DNA of 64,000 bases from Elysia crispata (lineage: Eukaryota; Mollusca; Gastropoda; Plakobranchidae). A model generated the notes under the pieces. It saw only the letters and a program-made list of their open reading frames with translations. It had not been told where the DNA came from and ran no database searches. Numbering within the stretch: the stretch's first letter is position 1; each line of letters begins with the position of its first letter. Both the position numbers and the translations under genes were made by a program. This document shows positions 37,075 to 49,700 of this stretch, in pieces. The stretch spans positions 227,501-291,500 of the forward strand of contig JAWDGP010007172.1 in NCBI GenBank assembly GCA_033675545.1, in the 5' to 3' direction.

Positions 37075-37205
37075 ATCAAGCCAAGGATAGGTGGTGAGAT
37101 CCAAGTCCACCACCAGATGTCCCAGCCAGGAACCAAACCCGCAGACTTCCTGCTTGCTAGTCAGGCACTATTCTTACTGAGCTATCTGAATGCACTAGCC
37201 ACATT
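37075..37205 (-). mobile_element. tRNA-derived SINE-like fragment
   Basis: On the minus strand, CAGATAGCTCAGTAAGAATAG is followed at tRNA-like distance by TGCGGGTTTGGTTCCTGGCT, matching the A-box and B-box pattern of RNA polymerase III promoters. The acceptor stem is not conserved, so a SINE is favoured over a tRNA gene. Confidence 0.55.
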
Positions 37206-37678
37206 TTTTAAAGCTAATTTATCTTCTTCCTTTCCTCCCTGATCTTCTGAAATGCACTGTGCCGACAATACAGTTTGCCTGCTTCAAAATATTCAGATTC
37301 CAAAAACAAACATGTACATCATGATTTGTTAATATCTCAGTTTATGATACTACATATTAAACTACCCCACAGGAATCAAATTCTGAGACAGACAATCACT
37401 ATTGAGTGTTGCTTAGACATGTTTAACTTGTTCAAAGCAACTTTATAACTCTAATTTCATCTTAAGCATAGATCATAGCCTTTGCCAAACATAAAATGCG
37501 ATGCATTTCCCTCATTATGGATAAACAAGTTTTGCTCATCCTTTTTCTTTCTTTTTGCAAAAAAAAAAGTATTAACTCTAGTATAAAACAAGGTTTATTA
37601 AAACACAGACAATAGCTGTAGATATCATTAAGTCCCATGCTATTTCTGACATTTTTAAAGATGCAGAATAGGTAAAGG

Positions 37679-37684
37679 TTTATT
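37679..37684 (-). terminator. Probable polyadenylation signal of gene D
   Basis: Reads AATAAA on the minus strand, 25 nt after the gene D stop. A second AATAAA lies at 37594-37599 and gives a more typical 3' UTR length. Confidence 0.5.
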
Positions 37685-37708
37685 ATTCCCTCATGTCCAC
37701 CAGGTATT

Positions 37709-40700
37709 CTATATATTTGTGACAAGGATTCCGGATGGTGTGACAACGCGGTCTTGCTGTTGGTTGCAGAGAAGTCCATGTTGTGATCCGCAGACGAGTG
37801 TAACATCAGGCCCAATGCATCCTTGAGGGCCGGCAATTCGGCTTCGGTCTGGTCCCTCCCGAAGATCTTTGTTGGGGCCTTGAGCTTGTATGTACTCTGA
37901 CCTGCAGGAGATAAAGGTCATCAAAAGTTGAAAGGTCACCTACGTGCTTAAATACAGTAAGAGAGAGCTTCAGACTCAACATTCGGTGAAGCTCAGTTTA
38001 AAACCTGACATTGAAAAAGAACTTCCTAATTTTCTCCTTTCCGTTTGATCTGAATACAATTGGTGAGAGAAGTCAAAATAACCTAACTCATTTCAGCCAT
38101 GGGGCAGTCAATTCTCAAGTGTCTGAGCCGGCACAGTCAATTATCAAGTGTCTATACAAGCACAGTCAATTATCAAGTGTCTGGACAGGCGCAGTCAATT
38201 ATCAAGTGTCTGGACAGGCGCAGTCAATTATCATGTGTCTGGACAAGCACAGTCAATTATCATGTGTCTGGACAAGCAAAGTCAATTATCAAGTGTCTGG
38301 ACAAGCGCAGTCAATTATCAAGTGTCTGGATTGGCACAGTCAATTATCAAGTGTCTGGACAGGCACAGTGAATTATCAAGTGTCTGGACAAGCAAAGTCA
38401 ATTATCATGTGTCTGGACAAGCACAGTCAATTATCATGTGTCTGGACAAGCACAGTCAATTATCATGTGTCTGGACAAGCAAAGTCAATTATCAAGTGTC
38501 TGGATTGGCACAGTCAATTATCAAGTGTCTGGACAGGCACAGTCAATTATCAAGTGTCTGGACAAGCAAAGTCAATTATCATGTGTCTGGACAAGCACAG
38601 TCAATTATCAAGTGTCTGGACAAGCACAGTCAATTATCATGTGTCTGGACAAGCACAGTCAATTATCAAGTGTCTGGACAAGCACAGTCAATTATCAAGT
38701 GTCTGGACAAGCACAGTCAATTATCAAGTGTCTGGACAAGCACAGTCAATTATCAAGTGTCTGGACAAGCACAGTCAATTATCAAGTGTCTGGACAAGCA
38801 CAGTCAATTATCATGTGTCTGGACAAGCACAGTCAATTATCAAGTGTCTCCACAAACACAGTCATTTATCATGTGTCTCCACAAGCACAGTCAATTATCA
38901 TGTGTATGGACAAGCACAGTGAATTATCAAGTGTCTGGACAAGCAAAGTCAATTATCAAGTGTCTGGACAAACACAGTCAATTATCATGTGTCTCCACAA
39001 GCACAGTCAATTATCATGTGTCTCCACAAGCACAGTCAATTATCATGTGTCTGGACATGCACAGTCAATTATCATGTGTCTGGACAAGCACAGTCAATTA
39101 TCAAGTGTCTGGACAGGCACAGTCAATTATCAAGTGTCTGGACAGGCACAGTCATTATCAAGTGTCTGGACAAGCAAAGTCAATTATCATGTGTCTGGAC
39201 ATGCACAGTCAATTATCATGTGTCTGGACAAGCACAGTCAATTATCAAGTGTCTCCACAAACACAGTCAATTATCATGTGTCTCCACAAGCACAGTCAAT
39301 TATCATGTGTCTGGACAAGCACAGTGAATTATCAAGTGTCTCCACAAGCAAAGTCAATTATCAAGTGTCTGGACAAGCAAAGTCAATTATCATGTGTCTC
39401 CACAAGCACAGTAAATTATCATGTGTCTCCACAAGCACAGTAAATTATCAGGTGTCTCCACAAGCACAGTGAATTATCAAGTGTCTCCACAAGCACAGTG
39501 AATTATCAAGTGTCTCCACAAGCACAGTGAATTATCAAGTGTCTCCACAAGCACAGTCAGTTATCAAGTATCTCCACAAGCGCAGTCAATTATCAAGTGT
39601 CTGGACAAGCACAGCCAATTATCAAGTGTCTCCACAAACACAGTTTATTATCAAGTGTCTGGACAAGCAAAGTCAATTATCATGTGTCTCCACAAGGGCA
39701 GTCAATTATCCAGTGTCTGGACAAGCACAGTCAATTATCATGTGTCTGGACAAGCACAGTCAATTATCATGTGTCTGGACAAGCACAGTCAATTATCAAG
39801 TGTCTGAACAGGCACAGTGAATTATCAAGTGTCTCCACAAACACAGTCAATTATCATGTGTCTCCACAAGCACAGTGAATTATCATGTGTCTGGACAAGC
39901 ACAGTCAATTATCAAGTGTCTCCACAAACACAGTCAATTATCATGTGTCTCCACAAGCACAGTCAATTATCAAGTGTGTCCACAAACACAGTCAATTATC
40001 AAGTGTCTCCACAAACACAGTCAATTATCATGTGTCTGGACAAGCACAGTCAATTATCATGTGTCTCCACAAGGGCAGTCAATTATCCAGTGTCTGGACA
40101 AGCACAGTCAATTATCATGTGTCTGGACAAGCACAGTCAATTATCATGTGTCTGGACAAGCACAGTCAATTATCAAGTGTCTGAACAGGCACAGTCAATT
40201 ATCAAGTGTCTCCACAAACACAGTCAATTATCATGTGTCTCCACAAGCACAGTCAATTATCATGTGTCTCCACAAACACAGTCAATTATCATGTGTCTCC
40301 ACAAGCACAGTCAATTATCAAGTGTGTCCACAAACACAGTCAATTATCAAGTGTCTCCACAAACACAGTCAATTATCATGTGTCTGGACAAGCACAGTCA
40401 ATTATCATGTGTCTCCACAAGGGCAGTCAATTATCCAGTGTCTGGACAAGCACAGTCAATTATCATGTGTCTGGACAAGCACAGTCAATTATCATGTGTC
40501 TGGACAAGCACAGTCAATTATCAAGTGTCTGAACAGGCACAGTGAATTATCAAGTGTCTCCACAAACACAGTCAATTATCATGTGTCTCCACAAGCACAG
40601 TGAATTATCATGTGTCTGGACAAGCACAGTCAATTATCAAGTGTCTCCACAAACACAGTCAATTATCATGTGTCTCCACAAGCACAGTCAATTATCAAGT

Positions 40701-43700
40701 GTCTCCACAAACACAGTCAATTATCAAGTGTCTCCACAAACACAGTCAATTATCATGTGTCTGGACAAGCACAGTCAATTATCAAGTGTCTCCACAAACA
40801 CAGTCAATTATCATGTGTCTCCACAAGCACAGTCAATTATCAAGTGTCTCCACAAGCACAGTCAATTATCATGTGTCTGGACAAGCTCAGTGAATTATCA
40901 AGTGTCTCCACAAAAACAGTGAATTATCAAGTGTCTCCACAAACACAGTCAATTATCATGTGTCTCCACAAACACAGTCAATTATCAAGTGTCTGGACAA
41001 ACACAGTCAATTATCAAGTGTCTCCACAAACACAGTCAATTATCAGGTGTCTCCACAAGCACAGTGAATTATCAAGTGTCTCCACAAGCACAGTGAATTA
41101 TCAAGTGTCTCCACAAGCACAGTCAATTATCAAGTGTCTCCACAAGCGCAGTCAATTATCAAGTGTCTGGACAAGCACAGCCAATTATCAAGTGTCTCCA
41201 CAAACACAGTTTATTATCAAGTGTCTGGACAAGCAAAGTCAATTATCATGTGTCTCCACAAGGGCAGTCAATTATCCAGTGTCTGGACAAGCACAGTCAA
41301 TTATCAAGTGTCTGGACAAGCACAGTCAATTATCAAGTGTCTGAACAGGCACAGTGAATTATCAAGTGTCTCCACAAACACAGTCAATTATCATGTGTCT
41401 CCACAAGCACAGTGAATTATCATGTGTCTGGACAAGCACAGTCAATTATCAAGTGTCTCCACAAACACAGTCAATTATCATGTGTCTGGACAAGCAAAGT
41501 CAATTATCAAGTGTCTGGACAAGCAAAGTCAATTATCAAGTGTCTGGACATGCACAGTCAATTATCAAGTGTCTCCACAAACACAGTCAATTATCATGTG
41601 TCTCCACAAGCACAGTCAATTATCAAGTGTCTCCACAAACACAGTCAATTATCATGTGTCTCCACAAGCACAGTCAATTATCAAGTGTCTCCACAAGCAC
41701 AGTCAATTATCATGTGTCTGGACAAGCTCAGTGAATTATCAAGTGTCTCCACAAACACAGTGAATTATCAAGTGTCTCCACAAACACAGTCAATTATCAT
41801 GTGTCTCCACAAACACAGTCAATTATCAAGTGTCTCCACAAACACAGTCAATTATCAAGTGTCTCCACAAACACAGTCAATTATCAAGTGTCTCCACAAA
41901 CACAGTCAATTATCATGTGTCTGGACAAGCACAGCCAATTATCAAGTGTCTCCACAAGCACAGTTTATTATCAAGTGTCTGGACAAGCAAAGTCAATTAT
42001 CAAGAGTCTCCACAAGCACAGTCAATTATCAAGTGTCTCCACAAGCACAGTGAATTATCAAGTGTCTTCACAAGCACAGTCAATTATCAAGTGTCTCCAC
42101 AAGCACAGTCAATTATCAAGTGTCTCCACAAGCACAGTGAATTATCAAGTGTCTCCACAAGCACAGTGAATTATCATGTGTCTGGACAAGCACAGTCAAT
42201 TATCAAGTGTCTCCACAAACACAGTCAATTATCATGTGTCTCCACAAGCACAGTCAATTATCAAGTGTCTCCACAAGCACAGTCAATTATCAAGTGTCTC
42301 CACAAACACAGTCAATTATCATGTGTCTCCACAAGCACAGTCAATTATCAAGTGTCTCCACAAGCACAGTCAATTATCAAGTGTCTCCACAAACACAGTC
42401 AATTATCATGTGTCTCCACAAGCACAGTGAATTATCATGTGTCTGGACAAGCACAGTCAATTATCAAGTGTCTCCACAAACACAGTCAATTATCAAGTGT
42501 CTCCACAAACACAGTCAATTATCAAGTGTCTCCACAAACACAGTCAATTATCATGTGTCTGGACAAGCACAGTCAATTATCAAGTGTCTCCACAAGCACA
42601 GTCAATTATCAAGTGTCTGGACAAGCACAGTCAATTATCAAGTGTCTCCACAAGCACAGTCAATTATCATGTGTCTGGACAAGCACAGTCAATTATCATG
42701 TGTCTGGACAAGCACAGTCAATTATCAAGTGTCTGGACAAGCACAGTCAATTATCAAGTGTCTGGACAAGCACAGTCAATTATCATGTGTCTGGACAAGC
42801 ACAGTCAATTATCAAGTGTCTGGACAAGCACAGTCAATTATCAAGTGTCTGGACAAGCACAGTCAATTATCAAGTGTCTGGACAAGCACAGTCAATTATC
42901 AAGTGTCTGGACAAGCACAGTCAATTATCAAGTGTCTCCACAAGCACAGTCAATTATCAAGTGTCTCCACAAGCACAGTCAATTATCAAGTGTCTGGACA
43001 AGCACAGTCAATTATCAAGTGTCTGGACAAGCACAGTCAATTATCATGTGTCTGGACAAGCACAGTCAATTATCATGTGTCTGGACAAGCACAGTCAATT
43101 ATCATGTGTCTGGACAAGCACAGTGAATTATCAAGTGTCTCCACAAGCACAGTCAATTATCAAGTGTCTCCACAAGCACAGTCAATTATCATGTGTCTGG
43201 ACAAGCACAGTCAATTATCAAGTGTCTCCACAAGCACAGTCAATTATCAAGTGTCTCCACAAGCACAGTCAATTATCAAGTGTCTCCACAAGCACAGTCA
43301 ATTATCAAGTGTCTCCACAAACACAGTCAATTATCATGTGTCTCCACAAGCACAGTCAATTATCAAGTGTCTCCACAAGCACAGTCAATTATCAAGTGTC
43401 TCCACAAACACAGTCAATTATCATGTGTCTCCACAAGCACAGTCAATTATCAAGTGTCTCCACAAACACAGTCAATTATCAAGTGTCTCCACAAACACAG
43501 TCAATTATCAAGTGTCTCCACAAGCACAGTCAATTATCAAGTGTCTCCACAAGCACAGTCAATTATCAAGTGTCTCCACAAGCACAGTCAATTATCAAGT
43601 GTCTGGACAAGCACAGTCAATTATCAAGTGTCTCCACAAGCACAGTCAATTATCAAGTGTCTCCACAAGCACAGTCAATTATCAAGTGTCTCCACAAGCA

Positions 43701-46700
43701 CAGTCAATTATCAAGTGTCTGGACAAGCACAGTCAATTATCAAGTGTCTGGACAAGCACAGTCAATTATCAAGTGTCTCCACAAGCACAGTCAATTATCA
43801 TGTGTCTGGACAAGCACAGTCAATTATCAAGTGTCTGGACAAGCACAGTCAATTATCAAGTGTCTGGACAAGCACAGTCAATTATCAAGTGTCTCCACAA
43901 GCACAGTCAATTATCAAGTGTCTCCACAAGCACAGTCAATTATCAAGTGTCTCCACAAGCACAGTCAATTATCAAGTGTCTTAATACGCGCAGTCAATTA
44001 TCTATCAAGTGTCTCCGGAAGCGCAATAATTTTGATATTAAGAATCTTGAATGTTGTATGCAAAAACAAAGGAAACTAATAGTCTCAAAACTAGAAAAAT
44101 ATATCTACCATCAAACTCTAGATTACCTTTCTCAAATTCCTAATAGAATTGCAAGTCTGTTTGCATATTGTCATATGTGAATTATATGGTTCTATTGCTA
44201 CAATATCAAAGCGAGCGCATGGAAACATTTTGGTCTCATGCAACAAGATGTATTAGGTATAAAACTAAAACTCAACATATTTTTTCCAGCGTTAATGAAA
44301 GGGTCTCATGCCCATTATGATTTTGTTCATATGGAGTGAAAACTTACATGAGAAGAGAGCTGTCAGGTCCGCGGCAAAGCTCTCGGTTGGGACCTGCTGT
44401 TGCTGTCCTAAAGCTTGACTCTGCCGCTGTTTTGTGCGTAACCACCCCTGGCTGGAGTGTTACAACGGCTGTCTGCCTCGTTGTCTTCTGCCTTGGTCTG
44501 AAACGGAAGTTAGGATAACATGAGCGTGACCGAGGCATCTCCCGGGTGAAAGTGGCAGGTTTTTTTTTTTGAGTTCTTGGACTGAAGCAGAATTTGGGAC
44601 TTATTTTGTGAAAGCGGCAGAGAGTCTGGTAATATTTGATTTAGGCAACAGGGGAAAAAAAATTAATAAAACACAAAATAATCAGATACATTGGTCTAGA
44701 TCTAAATTTGCTGGAGAAAAAAAAAGCCTCAGATTGCCATGTTGTGCACAAGCTATATCAAACCATAAACTAGATCTAGAGTGATAAGGAGCGTAGTGGC
44801 ATATTGGTATAAGCTGTGTTCTCTTTGAGTGGCAAGGCGATGGGTGCCGAAGCATCAATAAATCGATGGTTCTAATCCCACCAATTCAAGCATTTTCGGT
44901 CATTTTCACTTAAAAGCCTTATCCTTACCACTGCTGAGCACTACCTAAAATTCTATCTCTTATAATTCTTACTTAGATCTAAAGTGAGTCTGCTCACTTA
45001 GTTGGGACATTGATAAGACCTGAGTGAGATCAAGACACACCAGGATTCGCCAATTAATAAATTCAATATCTCAGTAGTAGATCTTGTATCGTTGATTAAT
45101 CTATCTGAATCTGAAGCAGAGAAAGAAATAACAAAAAAAAGCGCCCTAAACATGTTCATGTTGTGAAAAAGGTCAATTGGTATGACATAGAAAAATATTC
45201 ATATTATAAACAAGATCAAATGACAGCACCATTAGGCACGTTCATGTTAGAAACAAGATCAAATGAAAGCAGCATAAAACATGTTCATATAATAAACAAC
45301 GATTTGGAACAGCACCATATAAAGCATGTTCGTGTTATAAAGAAGGCTGTGCAACAGAGCATGTTCGAGCTATAAAGAAGGTAGAATGTAAGAACCATAC
45401 AAAGCATGTTCATGTCATAAATAAGATAGAATGACAGAAAAATCCAGAGCATGTTCATGTTATAAAGAGAGTTGTGTGACAGAACCATATAAAAATGTTC
45501 ATGTCATAAACAAGGTAGAATGATAGAAAAATTCAGAGCTTGTTCATGTTATAAAGAGGGTTGTGTGACTTAGCCACATAGAACATGTTCATGTCATAAA
45601 CAAGGTAGAATGACAGAACCATACAGAGCATGTTCATGTTATAAAGAGGGTTGTGTGGAAAAACTATGTTGAACATGTTCATGTTATAAAGAGGTTTGTG
45701 TGACAGAACTATGTAGAACATGTTCATGTCATAAACAAGGTAGAATCACAGAACAATACAGAGCATGTTCATGTTATAAAAAGGTTTGTGTGACAGAACT
45801 ATGTAGAACATGTTCATGTCATAAACAAGGTAGAATGACAGAACAATACAGAGCATGTTCATGTTATAAAGAGGTTTGTGTGATAGAATCATATAGAACA
45901 CATTCATTTCATAAACAAGGTTGAATGACAGTAACATGATGAGCTCATGGAAGTTCAGGGTTTCCACATAAAAACCTAAATCTTCCTGGCCAGAAAAGCG
46001 TGTAACAAGTCAGGATTTTTATATTATTTACTGCATCTGTGAGTAAAATAATCCTAAGACTTGATACACGAGGCAAAACAAACATTTAAAAGCATTTGAA
46101 TGGAGAAGCAAGATTGAAAAAAAAATGACATTTAACACTGAGAAAGCAGCTGCAGACAAATACCCAGACAAAAAAAAACCAACTGTGTAAATAGAAAAAA
46201 AATGAAAGAAATCATACCAAAAAGGACAAAAAATAATGCCTGAGCTTCGGCCATTACATCTATCAACTTATTTTACAAAGCGCAACATTAAAACATGCAA
46301 TGCTCTACGTCTCACTTAAGCAGGATTTGACCTGATGCAAAGACCACTTAAATCTAGCTTCATACTTTCATAAAAGATAATTCCCACAATTTTCTAACAA
46401 TAAATAACAAAAGACAGAGGAAAAAATTACAATTTTCTGAAAACAAAATTACACACACAAAAAAAAGGTTCTGGATTGTTTGTTCTAAACCAATGTTGAC
46501 TGACCATTTCCAGTCAATTTTGATCTGGTTTTCTCATGTTAGCCAAGCATTTTCCTTTTTCAATTGAACATTTTTTTTTTAGTTCATGTATGTATTTGTT
46601 TATTAATTTATCTATTCTTTTTTTTTTAAATAGAAATGGACAGGGCAATACTGTCTCTCAAGGGATTAAAAAGTGAGCAAGACTTAAATCTCTGAAAGAC

Positions 46701-49700
46701 ATGATGCAGACAATGGAAAATTAATATAACTTTTACTGGGAGAATACAAATATCTAACGATAAGTTCTAATGAGTCAAAGGCTAGGAAAGAGTTTTGAAT
46801 ACAAAAAACAAAAGCAGTCAAAGATGGTTGAAGAAACATCACAAATGGTAAAAGGTCAAGGCTATTCAGTGAAGGGAAAAATAAAGAGAAAGATATTGAA
46901 ATTTGCCTTTTACGATGGTATAAAAGTTATCCCAGCACTCTTGATAATAGTAAAGATTTTCTATACTATAATGCTCAGTTTAATACCTTCTTATTTTGAT
47001 AAACACAAAAATTACCTCCTTCAATCCCAAATCCTCCTGAAATGTAAAAAAAAAAAACCACCAAACATTTCCATGCAAAACCAAGGCTATTTATGAAAGA
47101 CATTAAGAAAAAAATATGTGCAGGAAATTAAAGAGTCAAAATAATTCTGACACAAAATCAAGAACTCAAGTCAGGCACAAAACGGGAACAGAAATGATGA
47201 AAACAACAACTGTTAACACACTGACACGATACTTTTAGTAGTGCAGTTAAAAAAAAAAAGGAAGTAAGGAAAAGCCAAGCAAATCAGGGCTGAGGTAAAA
47301 CTCTACAACTATAGTCAGAGACAATGGCGAGTTCAAAGGTTAAGGTGTGACCTGTTTATCCCTAGACTTGCTGGAGAAGAGCTGTCTTCCCTCCCCTGCT
47401 CTACATTTCTGTCTGTGTGCTCCTCCCGCGGGCAACAGCTTGCTCCGCTAGTCAGGTGACTCAGAAGGTCAGAGGTCGTGTTGAGCAGGTGTTCACTCAT
47501 TCTGCATCCAGTAGCACGCAGAAAGGAAGGAAGGAAGGCCAAGAACGAGCAAAAGAGACAACACAAATGGACGCCCACATAAATTCTTGGGTAAAATTAT
47601 TCAATGAATGATTATTGCTTAAGACAAGGATTTCGGAAGAAGGCTTTTCCTGAAAAAAAAAAAGCTATGGGGAGAAAAAGGCAACAAAATAGGGAACGAG
47701 GTGTGGTTTTCCCAACTCAAAATCCCTAACAAGATTATGTTCTCGTGTTCAGTAATACGGTGACACAGAAAATTGATAAAGGACAAGTTTGCCATGGACT
47801 AAATCAAGAGACAAAAAAAAAGGGTTGCCATTCATCCCTTGAGAGCATAAAACATAGAGCATGAGAAGTTTGGGTCTTCGCCTAAGGACACACTAAGAGC
47901 TGTCACAGGTAGAGTGAAAAATTATTCATTCCAGAAAGGTTGTTGACAAAAACTTGCACTCTAGAGTGACTCACGTGCCTGTGGTAAAGACCACAAATCC
48001 ACAAATTGGTCTGGTCTTAAAATCAAGGCAGATTTTGGGTCTCACCTGGTAACTTGTTGTGCCCTAACGTGCTGAGGCTGTGGGCTCCTGGTGGTCACTA
48101 CTTTGGCTGACCCACTTTCACCACGCGTGACTGACCCTTTAGTGTGACCCAGCCGGTGATGGTTAGATGCTCCGCTGGGAAGAGAAAAAGTTGGAAAATG
48201 AAACTCGATTGTTCAGGAAGGCCCCACACCTGATTTACACTACACTGCTAGTTCAATTCAAGGTTTTGAAAGCATTCCAATGCCTGTAACTTTGACCTTA
48301 ACTCAAGCTGGTATGGAGGGAAAGAATTCATCGGAACAAAGTTTGTTATTTCTTAGAATAAAAAATTCACCACCCATTTGTTTTTTTCAACCACTTTTCA
48401 AAACATGCTTCAGGCAGGCATTTCATGAGATGCTGATGAAATAAAGTTATTTGTTTTAGATTAAAGGCTAAATTTTATTACAACCAATCAGAACCAATGT
48501 TGCTCTCACCTTTGACCTCCTTGAGGAGATTCGTCACTCAGGCCCGCTGGTAGGAGGGACTGCTGGGACGGCTGAACAGGTTGAGAACTGGAAGAGGAAC
48601 TTTGGCCACTAGAAGTAGCGCCACCTATTGGGTGAACAATAAAGGGTAGCCAGGAAAACAAATTGAAACTGGCAACTGGATGTGATGCCAAGGATAGACA
48701 TAGGACGTGAAACTGAGAAGGTTGATGAGAACGATGGTAAAAAGTGATGGTGCTGGGGCTAGGAAATATAACCGCAAGTAGTTTTTTAATCTATTTACTG
48801 ATTCAGTCATTATCTAGAACTGGACTAGCCGGACAGTGCCCATGCTTATTTTCAAACCCTGCGGCAACAACTAAGTGAAAGGATAATCTGAAATCCTAAG
48901 TAGCAGGGACGATAAAGCTTCTGTCAAGCCCTGAAATGGATTTGCTACACAGGAGCTAACTCCTACACAAGACTGCCCAGGGCTAGGATAGGATCTCTGG
49001 ACCTCTGTGTTGTCTGCTCGGTGCTCTACCAACTGAGCTATCTGGTGCCTCAAACCCTCAAAATTGAAAGTCATCTTTTTCCATGTGAAGCGCATGGTTG
49101 ATATGGGAAGGTTCCACCTTACAACTTTCAATCCCGATTAAAAAAAACTCATAGAGACTATGATCATGAAGGAATGACAAAGATAACTAACTCTTAGAGA
49201 GAAGAAACATAATTATTTTAATGATGGCTCAAGTGAAAACTGCCGCGCTCCTTTCACCAGGCCGACCAGTTCCAAGACCAAATAATTCTATCCCTTGTCA
49301 AACATTCAACTGAAACTTAATCTTTGTTTTTTGTATTTCCAGGACAGAATGCTAAATTCCTTTACTAGATGATTGAAGACTTTTGTCTGTTTGTTAACAC
49401 CTAGGAAAATTGTAGATAATTTTAAAGAGAAAGACTCGCATATCCTCTGACATTCTCTCCGTCTCTTTCCCTTCAACTGCTCATGAACATTCAACAAAAA
49501 AAATTCTTTAAAAAAAAAAGTAAAAGAAGGAGTTTTTACCTCTAGTTCTGCTACTTCTCTCCTGATCACCCCTGAAAAAAAAAGATTTAAAGAATTTAAA
49601 AAAGAAAAAGAATCATAAAAACAGTAAAACAATTTCAGCCCAGAATAGCTTAAACCAATTTTCAGCAAACAATAGTAATCCCTGGTCCCAAAATCATATT

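Noticed and set aside
41830-44180. ORFs of 650-750 codons on the plus strand
   Set aside because: They lie wholly in the 29-bp satellite; the open frame follows from the repeat unit lacking stops in any phase, and the region is an intron of gene D.
44344-44346. TAA as the stop codon of gene D
   Set aside because: The stop overlaps a strong donor (CAT|GTAAGT), no polyadenylation signal follows, and the next exon at 37901 continues the frame and the GPN-x-x-L pattern.
48965-49053. Functional tRNA gene
   Set aside because: The D-arm/A-box is good but the anticodon and acceptor stems do not fold; the tail is not tRNA-like. Better explained as a SINE.
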